Shown here piece by piece: positions 35,669 through 45,133 of a stretch of DNA of 64,000 nucleotides. Made by a program: the position numbers and the translations under genes. The stretch lies in assembly GCA_902761655.1 (NCBI GenBank), contig CACWLD010000006.1, forward strand, positions 38,809-102,808, written 5' to 3'. The notes beneath the pieces are model-generated. The model searched no databases. It was not told the origin of the DNA and saw nothing but the letters and a program-made list of their open reading frames with translations. Each line of letters opens with the position of its first letter. Within the stretch, counting starts at the first letter, position 1. The stretch is from an uncultured Bacteroidia bacterium. GTDB lineage: Bacteria > Bacteroidota > Bacteroidia > Bacteroidales > UBA932.

Positions 35669-38600
35669 TTAGAACCTGATATTGATACCTCCGATGAGTT
35701 TGGTAGTGGTAGGATATGATCCAAGGTCAAGTCCCATTGCGTTGGCGTTACCGGTTGTGGCGGTCTCAGGATCGCATCCCGGATAATTCCTTGTGAAGCA
35801 GAAGAAATCGTCTGCGGAAACGTAAACCCTTACGCCCTTGATGAAGAAATTCTTGAGCAGGTTTGCAGGCAGGGTGTAACCCAGCTGAATCTGCTTGATC
35901 TTGAAGTAGCTTCCGTCAAATACTACGCCTGATGAACTCCAATAGGTCCACTCGCTGGCAACTGAGATACAGCTTGGAACTTTTGCATTCCTGTTCTCAG
36001 GTGTCCAGGCATTGTCATAGAAATAGCGGAGGGAGTTGCGGAACGGACCATCGGCCTGATAATACAGGTTGAATATCTTGTTGCCCTGGGTTCCCGCACC
36101 GTAGATGTTGAGGTCGAAACCTCTCCACTCTGCAGAGATGGTAAGACCGAAGGTATAGTCAGGGATACCGCTTCCTACGAATGTCCTGTCTCCGTCATCC
36201 GGGTTGCCGTCACCGTTGAAGTCCTCGAATTTAGGGGATCCGTCAGGGTGTGTGGCATCTCCTTCATATACGCCAAGGTAGTTGTAAGCGCGGAAGTACC
36301 AGATAGGATAACCTACCTCGAAGGCGGTCTTCATACGGTTGTTGTAAGAAAGGCCGGCGTTCTCAAGACGGTAGATGGCAGGATCAAGGTATGTAACCCT
36401 GTTCTTGAGTTTGGAGATGTTACCGGAAATGGTGTAGTTGAAATCTCCAATGTTGTCCTTCCAGGTAAGCTCGAGTTCGAGACCCCTGTTGAGAACGCTA
36501 CCACCATTGACATATGTAGAACCAACTCCAATTTCAGGGATAGGGTTGATGCTGACAAGAAGGTCATTGGTAACCTTGTTGTACCAGTCCAGTCCAAGGG
36601 TGAGCTTGTTGTTGAAGAAGCGGGCGTCGAGACCAAGGTCAAGCTGGTCTGATGTCTCCCACTTCAAGCTGGGGTTTGCGAGTCCGCTGGGCTCTGATCC
36701 GTAAGTAACTGCGCCGTCAGTGATTCCGTACTGGTACCAGGCTCCATTATAATTTACTGAGGTGGCATACTGGTATGAACCCAGGGCGTTGATGTTACCG
36801 TTCCTTCCCCAGGAAGCACGCAGCTTGAGGAAAGAAATAGCGTTCTGGCCGATGTTATCCTTGAAGAAAGGCTCGTTGGAGATGGTCCAACCTGCGGAGA
36901 ATGAAGGGAAGTAGCCCCACCTTGCCTTCTTGGAAAGCTTGGATGAGTCATATGCATCTGCACGGAAGTTTGCCTGGAAGTTATAACGGTTGTCATAACT
37001 GTAGGTGAGACGTCCGTAGTAAGAGATGTTGGCGGACTTGCTAGGAGTGTTGCCGATGGTCTTCTTGGTGGTCTCATTGGCATTTACAAAGCCTATATAC
37101 TGGAAGTTGGGCTCATATCCACTGAGGATGTCCGGGCCGGAGGCGCTTGCGCTTACACCGTCGGAATTATTCTCTATGTATGACATACCAGCCATAAGGC
37201 CGATGTTATGCTTGCGCAATGACACATTGTAGTTGGCGAAGTTTTCCCACTGGTAGTACCAGGAGTAGGTGTTGCTTGCGGAGATGCTGTAATCATCTGA
37301 GTAAGTCTGCTTGTTGGCATAGTAAGGAACGCTGTAGCTGTGGTTGCTTCCGGTATTTACACGGTAACCGAACCTGGAAGTGAACACGAGTCCCTTGAAA
37401 GGAGTGATGTTGGTATACAATGTTCCACGGAAGTTGATGCCCTGGCTGTAAGAATTTGTCTTGTCACGCTGGAGGAGCGGGTTACCGTGGTCATCGTCAA
37501 TGTACTTTGAGGTAGCGTAGTAGAGTCCGTTGGTAGGGTCCTTGAGAATATTCTTTCCTTCCATATATGCCTGATACATTGTGTTGGCGAACTGGGAAGG
37601 ATCTGAATAATATACAGGAGTAAGAGGATCCAGTGTCATAACCGCATTGAGGAAGTTTCCATAGCGGGCCTGCTGTGAAACGGACTTTGTGAAAGACTTC
37701 TCAATGGAGTTGTTTGTACCTACGGTGATCCAGTCATAGATCTTATAATCTGCGTTGATCTGGGTGGAGAGACGCTTGTAGACGTCCTTGTCTCCCTTTA
37801 CGATACCGTCGTTGTAAGCATAGTTGAGGGAAGCAAAGTAATTTCCCTTGTTGTTTCCGCCCTGGAATGTAAGGGCGTGCTGCTGTGAAAGGCTGGGGCC
37901 GAAAACTACGTCGAACCAGTCGGTATCCGTTCCGTCATAGTTGTTCTGGGCAAGAGTGGACACCATATCGAAGCCTGATGCTTCCTTATACTTGATCCAA
38001 TCCTCTGCGTTAAAGAGCTCGGCCTTCTTTCCAAGTGCCTGGCGGGTCAGTTTCACATCGTAGGTGATGCTGGATGTTCCGTTGCTGGCCGCTCCGGTCT
38101 TTGTGGTGATGAGAACGACACCGTTACCTGCCTGGGCTCCGTAAATGGCTGCTGATGCTGCATCCTTGAGGATTTCCATTGACTCGATCATTGAAGGATC
38201 AAGGTAGTCGATCCTGTCAACCTTAAGACCGTCCACGATGAGGAGTGGTCCGAGGTTTCCTGAGTTGGAAGAGTAACCACGTACGCGGATTGAAGCGCGT
38301 GCGCCCGGAGCTCCGGAGTTGTTGAGGATCTGCACACCGGCTGCCTTTCCCTGGAGGGCGGCTGCGGCGTCTGTGGTGGAACGGTTTACAAGGTCAGCGG
38401 AGCGCACCTGGGCCACTGATCCGGTTACGTCGCTCTTCCTCTGGACACCGTATCCGATTACCACGGTTTCCTCGAGGAATTCTGTGTCCTCTTTGAGGAC
38501 TACATTGTAGACGGATTCGGAACCCACGGTGATTGTCTGGGTCGAATAGCCGATAAATGATACGCTGAGGGTAGCACCCACGGGAACTGAAAGAGTGTAC

Positions 38601-38800
38601 TTTCCGTCCATGTCCGTGATGGTACCTACACTGCTGTTTCCGACCACGATGACGGAAGCGCCAATTACGGACTGTCCTGATTCATCTACGACAGTACCGG
38701 AGATGGTCTTCGTCTGGGCGAAGGCGCTCACCTGGCCGAAAATTGCAGCCATCGCCACGAAAGCGAGGGCACACAACTTGCTTAGAAAATTTTGTTTCAT
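35669..38800 (-). CDS. SusC/RagA-family TonB-linked outer-membrane transporter
   Basis: This is a 1043-residue TonB-dependent transporter for glycans. After the signal peptide comes a carboxypeptidase-regulatory-like domain (TISGTVVDESGQSVIGASV, residues about 35 to 110). The plug follows, with ETVVIGYGVQRKSDVTGSV and SIRVRGYSSNSGNLGPLLIVDGL, then the barrel ending in KLIGGINIRF. It starts the xylan operon, transcribed away from the HTCS regulator. Substrate specificity (xylo-oligosaccharides) is inferred from the GH10, GH43 and GH3 neighbours. Confidence 0.96.
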   Translation of the reverse strand: MKQNFLSKLCALAFVAMAAIFGQVSAFAQTKTISGTVVDESGQSVIGASVIVVGNSSVGTITDMDGKYTLSVPVGATLSVSFIGYSTQTITVGSESVYNVVLKEDTEFLEETVVIGYGVQRKSDVTGSVAQVRSADLVNRSTTDAAAALQGKAAGVQILNNSGAPGARASIRVRGYSSNSGNLGPLLIVDGLKVDRIDYLDPSMIESMEILKDAASAAIYGAQAGNGVVLITTKTGAASNGTSSITYDVKLTRQALGKKAELFNAEDWIKYKEASGFDMVSTLAQNNYDGTDTDWFDVVFGPSLSQQHALTFQGGNNKGNYFASLNYAYNDGIVKGDKDVYKRLSTQINADYKIYDWITVGTNNSIEKSFTKSVSQQARYGNFLNAVMTLDPLTPVYYSDPSQFANTMYQAYMEGKNILKDPTNGLYYATSKYIDDDHGNPLLQRDKTNSYSQGINFRGTLYTNITPFKGLVFTSRFGYRVNTGSNHSYSVPYYANKQTYSDDYSISASNTYSWYYQWENFANYNVSLRKHNIGLMAGMSYIENNSDGVSASASGPDILSGYEPNFQYIGFVNANETTKKTIGNTPSKSANISYYGRLTYSYDNRYNFQANFRADAYDSSKLSKKARWGYFPSFSAGWTISNEPFFKDNIGQNAISFLKLRASWGRNGNINALGSYQYATSVNYNGAWYQYGITDGAVTYGSEPSGLANPSLKWETSDQLDLGLDARFFNNKLTLGLDWYNKVTNDLLVSINPIPEIGVGSTYVNGGSVLNRGLELELTWKDNIGDFNYTISGNISKLKNRVTYLDPAIYRLENAGLSYNNRMKTAFEVGYPIWYFRAYNYLGVYEGDATHPDGSPKFEDFNGDGNPDDGDRTFVGSGIPDYTFGLTISAEWRGFDLNIYGAGTQGNKIFNLYYQADGPFRNSLRYFYDNAWTPENRNAKVPSCISVASEWTYWSSSGVVFDGSYFKIKQIQLGYTLPANLLKNFFIKGVRVYVSADDFFCFTRNYPGCDPETATTGNANAMGLDLGSYPTTTKLIGGINIRF

Positions 38801-38857
38801 AAATTAGTGTTTGGTTATAATTGGTTATTGGTTGAAAGTGCAAATCGTTTTACTAAT

Positions 38858-38891
38858 TTACTTTTCATATATATTGTATATATGTAAGTAA
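38858..38891. promoter_or_regulatory. Long inverted repeat, candidate operator between susC and HTCS
   Basis: TTACTT then CATATATA (38866-38873), TTG, TATATATG (38877-38884) then AAGTAA form a nearly perfect 34-base palindrome. Its place, about 60 to 90 bases before the susC start and in the divergent gap with the HTCS gene, suits a binding site for the HTCS AraC-type domain. AT-rich palindromes also occur by chance near promoters. Confidence 0.45.
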
Positions 38892-39001
38892 CGAATCAAT
38901 AACTATAAAGGAACTCTTTTGCATCTTTTATCTTTTATCATTTGATTCGTTTTTTTTATTTTTCCGGTAGAATTGCCTATCTGGCAGGGGAATCTGCCAG
39001 A
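38891..39001. promoter_or_regulatory. Further inverted repeats in the susC-HTCS gap
   Basis: ACGAATCAA (38891-38899) and TTGATTCGT (38942-38950) are perfect 9-bp inverted arms 42 bases apart, the second followed by a T run. TCTGGCAG (38980-38987) and CTGCCAGA (38994-39001) form an 8-bp hairpin with a 6-base loop. The 240-base gap thus holds three inverted repeats and no gene. Confidence 0.4.
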
Positions 39002-39088
39002 AATGTAAAAATCGGATAAGAATGTATAAAAGATTCAATATTGACATTAAGCAGTTATATTGTTATACCTTCTATTATGACTAAGTCA

Positions 39089-39096
39089 TACATTTG
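39089..39096 (+). promoter_or_regulatory. -7 promoter box of the HTCS gene
   Basis: TACATTTG ends four bases before ATG 39101, so the HTCS message would be leaderless if this box is used. The nearest upstream TTG (39060-39062) is 26 bases away, longer than usual. Confidence 0.45.
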
Positions 39097-39100
39097 TAGT

Positions 39101-42100
39101 ATGAAGAGATTCCGGTTGACAATAATTGCGATGCTTTTGGGATGCCTGGTCGCAGGCGCCTCCCAGCCACATCATTTTTATGCCCGTTTCACCAGTTGGG
39201 AGGGATTGCCGGAAGCCTATCTCTCCTCCGTTTGCCAGGATGGCATTGGCCGCCTGTGGGTGGGATCCAAGGAAGGCGTGTATTACTATACCGGCGAAGA
39301 GTTCGTCCCGTTCACCAATCCTGATTATCTGGCCGGATGTGCGCTTACCACCACCGCCGTAATGAAAGACTCCCACGGGTGTATCTGGATTGTTTCCCCA
39401 AGAGGAACCGGTTACTATGACATTTACACTGACGCTTTCACATTGATGGAGGACCAAGGCGTACAGTTCAATGACGTTGACCTGACACCGGACGGTCGCA
39501 TCTGGCTTACTTCTTCTCAAGGCATATACAGTTACTCGGAGCAATCAGGAAATTTATCAATGGTTGTGGAAGGAAACTCCTTCTCCCCTTTCAGGAGCTG
39601 CGTCTCTTCCGACGGAAATATCGCATTTACGGCAAGGAACAACTCCATATATCTGCTGGAGACTTCGTCCGGCAACGTCAAGGCCATCCGCACAGACCGC
39701 GATTCTGCCGAGTTCCAATTCATAGAATACGTGGGCGAATCCAAGGTTCTTGCAAGCAACGGCCTTCACGAGGTGTGCCTGGTGGACCTTGAGACAGGGC
39801 ATACTGAATCCATCATAGACTCCAAGATCATCCTCAACAAGGCAGAAGTGCAGTGCTTCCTCCACCACGACGGCCTGTACTGGATAGGAACCACATACGG
39901 CCTGCTTATCTACGATCCGGTGAGCGACTCCCTGGAAATACAATTCCCTGACGAGCTTAACATTGCAACCCTGGGAGCGGAAAGCGTACGTTGCCTTTTC
40001 TCCGACAGGGACGGCAATGTATGGGCCGGTACCTGGAACGGTGGCCTGAGGGGATGGATGACATACGAGGAAGGTTTCATCCGCTTTGTTTCCGACGACG
40101 ATGCCCCTCATACCCTGTTCGGCAACACCATACGTGCCGTAAGCGACGGAGCGGACGGCAATATCTGGATAGGCAGCGAGGAAGGTCTCCTATGCCGCTT
40201 CAACCCTGAAAACCAGAGTTTTGACGACTTTACAGCAAGTGCGGGGATAGCCTTTGGAACGGCAATAACGGACATCACCCGCATCGGTCCCCTGCTGTGG
40301 ATAACCACATATGGCGACGGAATTACTTCATTCGACCCCGTCAAGGGCAAAGCCGTCCGCAAGTATTCACTGCAGAGCAATGACTGTATGACAGTAATGC
40401 AGACAAGCGACGGTGAGATATTCGCCGGAACAATGCGGGGCCTATACCATCTGAACAAGGCCAAGGACGCGTTTGAAATAGTTGACATAGTTGGTACCCC
40501 ATTCGTCCACTGGATAACAGAAGACAAGCAGAAACACCTGCTGTTAAGCACTTATTTCCAGGGACTGGGCATCTATGACCTTGCCACTTCTTCTTACAGG
40601 AAGGTACAGGAGGGATCGGACCTTGTCATAAACAACTTCCTGATAGATTCCCGCGGCATCCTCTGGGCCGCCACGGACGGAGCCGGCCTTTGCCGGATAG
40701 ACATTCCTGCTGAAGGCGGTTCCATCACCATCAGGAGTTTCGACAAGTATTCCGGAATGCCCTCAAATACGGCAAGCAGTATAACGGAAGACGTGAAAGG
40801 ATACCTCTGGGTGGCCACCACCGCAGGTCTCGTGGAGTTCGATCCGGTGAATGAGACCATCCTGAAGACTTATATGCAAAGGGATAATGTCATAGGCAAG
40901 CACTTCACCTACGGCAGCAATTACCAGACCCCGGAAGGCCAGGTATATCTGGGAACCAACGACGGCCTGCTGATGTTCGACCCTGAGTATGTCAAGGAAC
41001 GTTTCGGCCATTCACCAATCTATATCACCGACATTACCCTTGGATCCGCCGGAAGCTACACAGTGGTTTCCCAGATAGGACGTTCCGCCATAAACTCTGA
41101 GTCCATCCGCGTCAAGCAGAAGGATGCCGCCATAATATCGCTGACGTATTCTTCAATGAATTACGCAAATCCCAACGTGGAATCCTACGAATGCTATCTT
41201 ACCAAGAGCGCGTTCGTCAATCATATCATAACTGACGAGAGCCATATCTCGTACACCAACCTGCGTCCGGGGTCGTACCGCTTCACCGTAAATTTCGAGA
41301 ACAGCCAGGATGATTCCACCGCCGCAGGCCTGGACATTGTGATAGTCGCCCCCTGGTACCGCTCCTCCCTTGCGCTCCTGCTCTACATCCTGTCCCTTGC
41401 CCTCATAGCATACTGGATCTGGTGGAGCCGAAGCAAGAAAAAGGAAGAGGAAGCCACCCGCCGCCTGGAGCTTGTTGAGGCAAAGAAAGAGAAAGACCTC
41501 GCCCACGAGAAGATGGACTTCTTCACCAACATAGCCCACGAGATTCGTACGCCTGTCTCCGTCCTCCAGATCCTTCTGGACAAGACCCAGACGGAGCGCA
41601 AGTTCCCGGAGGGAATGAAGGAAGATATGAAATCAATGCGCCTGAACGTGGAGCGCCTCAAGAAACTCTGCGATGACCTTCTGGATTTCAGGAAGATGGA
41701 CAGCGGTCAGGCCCATATGGTATTCGCTCCCGAAGACGTCTGCGCAATAGTACGCAAGTCCATAAACTCCTTCGAGTCCGCCGCCAAGGCACGCAACCTT
41801 GACGTCAACGTGGAATACTCAAAGGACGCCATCATATCTTCCTGCGATGCCGATGCCGTAGAAAGCGTCGTCTGCAACCTCCTTTCCAATGCCATCAAGT
41901 ATTCAAACAGCCTCATAGACTGCAAGGTTACACAAGAGGCCGGCAATATTGTCATCCGCGTGAGCAACGATGGCATACGCCTTCCCGATGAGGAAAGCGA
42001 ACTCATATTCGAGCCGTTCTACCAGAGCAAGACCATAGAGAAGAACGGCACCGGCCTGGGACTTACCTATTCCCGCAAGATAGCCTCCCTGCACAACGGA

Positions 42101-43003
42101 AAACTGTTCTTTGACACTTCCGTCAAAGAACTGAATTCCTTTGTGCTGGAAATTCCTGAGACCAATCCTCAGGCCTTGCGCGCGCAGGAGCCCTCCCCCG
42201 CCGTATCCAACCCGGAGGACGATTTCCTGGACCTCCCGGGCCAGAAGGCCACAGTCCTTGTCGTGGAGGACAACGATATGATGCGCAACCTTATCCGCGA
42301 CTCATTATCTTCTGACTATGAGATTCTTACGGCAGAGGATGGAGAGGAAGCACTGAACATTGTAAAGTCTTCCCGCGTAGACCTTGTCGTCAGCGACATA
42401 ATGATGCCAAAGATGGACGGATGCGAACTCTGCAATGCCATCAAGGAAGACATAAGCCTGAGCCACATACCCGTCCTACTGCTCACTGCGGCAGTTGGCG
42501 TGGAGACCCATATCCGTTCCCTCAAGTCCGGGGCTGACGCTTATATAGAGAAACCGTTCAAGATGGACATCCTCAAGGCAAACATCAGCAACTTGTTCAG
42601 GAACAGGGATATACGCAACGAGCAGTTCTCCTCATCTCCTCTCTCGCACTACACATTCACGGGTGTAAGCAAGGTGGAGCTGGATTTTATGAACTCGCTC
42701 CATTCATATATATTGGACCACATATCCGAGTCGGACCTCAACCTTGACCGCCTTGCGGACGCAATGTCTGTTTCCAGGGCCACCCTTACCAGGAAGGTCA
42801 AGGCGGACACCGGTATGACCGTGAACGAATACGTACGCATATGCCGCCTGAAGAAAGCCGTGGAGCTGCTGGCGGAGAACAATTACAGGATAAACGAGGT
42901 TGCTTACCTTGTAGGATTCTCCTCTCCGTCATACTTCACCCTGAGTTTCCAGAAACAGTTCGGGAAACTGCCTTCAGAGTTTACCAAGGAGAAAAAACAA
43001 TAA
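39101..43003 (+). CDS. Hybrid two-component system regulator (HTCS) of the xylan locus
   Basis: The 1300-residue one-protein sensor-regulator has a signal peptide (MKRFRLTIIAMLLGCLVAGA). A long periplasmic sensor of beta-propeller repeats (DGIGRLWVGSKEGVYYY, then many WIGT/WAAT-type repeats) and a Y_Y_Y-like domain run to about residue 745, with a membrane helix near 755. The histidine kinase follows (FFTNIAHEIRTPVSVLQ near 805, ATPase GTGLGLTYSRKIAS near 985), then a receiver (VLVVEDNDMMRNLI, phospho-Asp in VVSDIMMPKMDG, about 1050 to 1165) and a C-terminal AraC DNA-binding domain (residues about 1200 to 1297). It probably senses xylan fragments and activates susC and perhaps genes on its own strand. 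I chose ATG 39101 for the signal peptide; ATG 39041 and 39077 are in frame upstream. Confidence 0.93.
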   Translation: MKRFRLTIIAMLLGCLVAGASQPHHFYARFTSWEGLPEAYLSSVCQDGIGRLWVGSKEGVYYYTGEEFVPFTNPDYLAGCALTTTAVMKDSHGCIWIVSPRGTGYYDIYTDAFTLMEDQGVQFNDVDLTPDGRIWLTSSQGIYSYSEQSGNLSMVVEGNSFSPFRSCVSSDGNIAFTARNNSIYLLETSSGNVKAIRTDRDSAEFQFIEYVGESKVLASNGLHEVCLVDLETGHTESIIDSKIILNKAEVQCFLHHDGLYWIGTTYGLLIYDPVSDSLEIQFPDELNIATLGAESVRCLFSDRDGNVWAGTWNGGLRGWMTYEEGFIRFVSDDDAPHTLFGNTIRAVSDGADGNIWIGSEEGLLCRFNPENQSFDDFTASAGIAFGTAITDITRIGPLLWITTYGDGITSFDPVKGKAVRKYSLQSNDCMTVMQTSDGEIFAGTMRGLYHLNKAKDAFEIVDIVGTPFVHWITEDKQKHLLLSTYFQGLGIYDLATSSYRKVQEGSDLVINNFLIDSRGILWAATDGAGLCRIDIPAEGGSITIRSFDKYSGMPSNTASSITEDVKGYLWVATTAGLVEFDPVNETILKTYMQRDNVIGKHFTYGSNYQTPEGQVYLGTNDGLLMFDPEYVKERFGHSPIYITDITLGSAGSYTVVSQIGRSAINSESIRVKQKDAAIISLTYSSMNYANPNVESYECYLTKSAFVNHIITDESHISYTNLRPGSYRFTVNFENSQDDSTAAGLDIVIVAPWYRSSLALLLYILSLALIAYWIWWSRSKKKEEEATRRLELVEAKKEKDLAHEKMDFFTNIAHEIRTPVSVLQILLDKTQTERKFPEGMKEDMKSMRLNVERLKKLCDDLLDFRKMDSGQAHMVFAPEDVCAIVRKSINSFESAAKARNLDVNVEYSKDAIISSCDADAVESVVCNLLSNAIKYSNSLIDCKVTQEAGNIVIRVSNDGIRLPDEESELIFEPFYQSKTIEKNGTGLGLTYSRKIASLHNGKLFFDTSVKELNSFVLEIPETNPQALRAQEPSPAVSNPEDDFLDLPGQKATVLVVEDNDMMRNLIRDSLSSDYEILTAEDGEEALNIVKSSRVDLVVSDIMMPKMDGCELCNAIKEDISLSHIPVLLLTAAVGVETHIRSLKSGADAYIEKPFKMDILKANISNLFRNRDIRNEQFSSSPLSHYTFTGVSKVELDFMNSLHSYILDHISESDLNLDRLADAMSVSRATLTRKVKADTGMTVNEYVRICRLKKAVELLAENNYRINEVAYLVGFSSPSYFTLSFQKQFGKLPSEFTKEKKQ

Positions 43004-43013
43004 CACTAGAGAT

Positions 43014-43472
43014 ATGAGAGTAGTAATTGACTGTGATGACGCCGCTATAGATCTCAAGAAGGTCATTGTAGCGCATCTTGAAAAGAAAGGGGTGGAGGTT
43101 ACAGACCTCGACTATCTGGGATCACATCCCGGAGCATATTACCCTGAGATTGGATACAACCTGGCCCTCAAGATCCAGGACGGATCCTTTGAAAGGGGCA
43201 TCCTCATCTGCGGCACCGGCCTTGGAATGGCTATGATAGCCAACAAGGTGAAGGGCGTGTACGCCGGCGTATGCCACGATGTATTCTCAGCCGAAAGGCT
43301 TCGCAAGAGCAATGACGCGCAGGTCCTCACAATGGGAGCCCGCGTAATAGGCCCCGAACTGGCAAAGACCATAGTTTCCGCCTGGCTGGAGTCCGAATTC
43401 CAGGGCGGCGGTTCACAGCCCAAGGTGGACCAGATGCGCGCTCTTGAAAAGAAATCATTTGAATCTAATTAA
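43014..43472 (+). CDS. RpiB/LacAB-family sugar-phosphate isomerase
   Basis: This is a 152-residue member of the RpiB family. VIDCDDAAIDLKKVIVAHL matches the N-terminal strand-helix, and RGILICGTGLGMAMIANKVKGVYAGVCHD has the conserved Cys and GTG phosphate site. NDAQVLTMGARVIG is also typical. Classical RpiB interconverts ribose and ribulose 5-phosphates, but relatives act on erythrulose, erythrose or other sugar phosphates. Because it heads an operon with DhaK, DhaL, GntP and a GarR-like enzyme, a C4 or C3 role is more likely than ribose metabolism. It starts 10 bases after the HTCS stop. Confidence 0.85.
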   Translation: MRVVIDCDDAAIDLKKVIVAHLEKKGVEVTDLDYLGSHPGAYYPEIGYNLALKIQDGSFERGILICGTGLGMAMIANKVKGVYAGVCHDVFSAERLRKSNDAQVLTMGARVIGPELAKTIVSAWLESEFQGGGSQPKVDQMRALEKKSFESN

Positions 43473-43479
43473 TAACGCT

Positions 43480-44484
43480 ATGCAAAAGATAATCAACGAC
43501 CCGTCCTGCGTCGTGGACGAAATGCTCCAGGGCTATGTCAAGGCGCACAAGGACCTTGTTTCTACAACTGAGAACGAGCGTGTGCTCAAGTACAAGGCCT
43601 GCCCCGTAGAGGGTAAGGTAGGTATCGTAACCGGAGGAGGCTCAGGCCACAAGCCGGCTTTCATAGGATACATTGGAAAGAATATGTGCGACGCCGTTGC
43701 AATTGGCGAACTCTTCTCATCGCCGCCCGCACAGATGTTCTACGACGCCATCCACGAGGCTGACGCCGGAAAGGGTGTAGCCATCCTCTACGGAAACTAC
43801 GCCGGAGACAATATGAACGTTGCAATGGCAATGGAGATGGCCGAAGAAGACGGCATCAAGGTTGCCAAGGTAGTTGCCAACGACGACGTTCCCTCTTCCC
43901 CCAAGGAGACCCGCGAGAAACGCCGCGGCGTTGCAGGAGAGATCCTGATGTGGAAAGTGGGCGGAGCAAAGGCCGCGATGGGCGGGAGCCTCGAAGAGGT
44001 TATCGCAACTGCGCAGAAGGCCATTGACAACACCCGCAGTATGGGCGTAGGCCTCAGCCCCTGCACCATCCCCGAGGTGGGACACCCCAATTTCACCATC
44101 GAGCCCGGCTATATGGAAGTGGGCATCGGCCATCACGGAGAGCCTGGAATAGAGGTTGCAAAGCTCGAGACCGCGGAGCAGATCGCAAAGAGGATGTGCG
44201 ACGTGGTTCTCCCTGACCTTCCTTTCTGCGCAGGCGACGAGGTTGTAGTGCTGGTTTCCGGACTGGGATCCACTCCCCTTCTGGAGCAGTACATTTTCTA
44301 CGATGAGGTTGAGAAAATCCTTACAGAGAAGGGCATCAAGATTCACCAGGCGCTGGTGGGCAACTATTTCACCTCACTTGAAATGGCTGGCATCACCCTT
44401 ACAGTGATGAAACTTGACGACGAGCTCAAGGAGTGCTTCGACCTGGAATGCAATTCAATGGGACTTACACAATATCCTAAATAG
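43480..44484 (+). CDS. dhaK: DhaK-like dihydroxyacetone/ketotetrose kinase, substrate-binding subunit
   Basis: The 334-residue DhaK protein binds a ketose such as dihydroxyacetone covalently to a His. It shows VTGGGSGHKPAFIGYIGKNM, GNYAGDNMNV, VANDDVPSSP and GIGHHGEPG with the substrate His. The usual GSGHEPA motif reads GSGHKPA, which may change specificity; kinases for D-erythrulose belong to the same family. ATG 43480 gives the normal N-terminus (MQKIINDPSCVVDEML); an upstream TTG overlaps rpiB. It lies next to dhaL, as usual, but no PTS dhaM gene is present. Confidence 0.9.
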   Translation: MQKIINDPSCVVDEMLQGYVKAHKDLVSTTENERVLKYKACPVEGKVGIVTGGGSGHKPAFIGYIGKNMCDAVAIGELFSSPPAQMFYDAIHEADAGKGVAILYGNYAGDNMNVAMAMEMAEEDGIKVAKVVANDDVPSSPKETREKRRGVAGEILMWKVGGAKAAMGGSLEEVIATAQKAIDNTRSMGVGLSPCTIPEVGHPNFTIEPGYMEVGIGHHGEPGIEVAKLETAEQIAKRMCDVVLPDLPFCAGDEVVVLVSGLGSTPLLEQYIFYDEVEKILTEKGIKIHQALVGNYFTSLEMAGITLTVMKLDDELKECFDLECNSMGLTQYPK

Positions 44485-44491
44485 ACGCGCG

Positions 44492-45130
44492 ATGGATAAA
44501 TTTACACAAGAAGCAGGAAGCCTGATAGTTGACAGGCTCATACTTGCAATACAAGAGAACAAACAGTATCTGAGCGACATAGACGGCGCCATTGGCGACG
44601 GCGACCACGGCATCAATATGAACAAGGGATTCACCCTCTGCCGCGAGGCGCTGGACAAGCAGCCGGGTGACTTCACCTACGGGCTCAAGACCCTTGGCAA
44701 GATCCTTATGATGAAGATTGGCGGATCAATGGGACCCCTCTACGGAAAGTTCTTCCTTTCAATAGGAAAGGCCCTTGACGGAGTGCCGGAGATTGGAAAA
44801 GAGGAGTTTGGCGCAGCGCTGAACGCGGCGCTGGACGCCATCCACGCCATTTCCCCCGCACAGGTGGGCGACAAGACCCTTATGGACGTTCTTATCCCTG
44901 CACAGGAGGCATATAACGGCGCCGCAGGCGCTTCTTTTGCCGAAGCGCTGGACGCAATGGACGCCGCTGCCCTCAAGGGACGCGACAGCACCGTTGATAT
45001 GGTTGCCAAGCTGGGCCGCTCAAGCAGGCTCGGCGAGCGCTCAAGGGGCGTGATGGACGCAGGATCCGCATCCTGCTACCTTATCCTCCACACTATGGCT
45101 GACACCATTAAAGAATTGCTGGGGGCCTAG
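44492..45130 (+). CDS. dhaL: DhaL-like kinase subunit (nucleotide binding)
   Basis: The 212-residue DhaL holds the nucleotide and passes phosphate to the ketose on DhaK. It has the Mg-binding DGAIGDGDHGINMNKGF, KIGGSMGPLYGKFF, and SSRLGERSRGVMDAGSAS near the C-terminus, corresponding to the family LGERSIGHxDPGA motif. With no DhaM or PTS genes nearby, it is probably ATP dependent. ATG 44492 is eight bases after the dhaK stop; an earlier in-frame ATG at 44414 would overlap dhaK. Confidence 0.9.
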   Translation: MDKFTQEAGSLIVDRLILAIQENKQYLSDIDGAIGDGDHGINMNKGFTLCREALDKQPGDFTYGLKTLGKILMMKIGGSMGPLYGKFFLSIGKALDGVPEIGKEEFGAALNAALDAIHAISPAQVGDKTLMDVLIPAQEAYNGAAGASFAEALDAMDAAALKGRDSTVDMVAKLGRSSRLGERSRGVMDAGSASCYLILHTMADTIKELLGA

Positions 45131-45133
45131 GTT

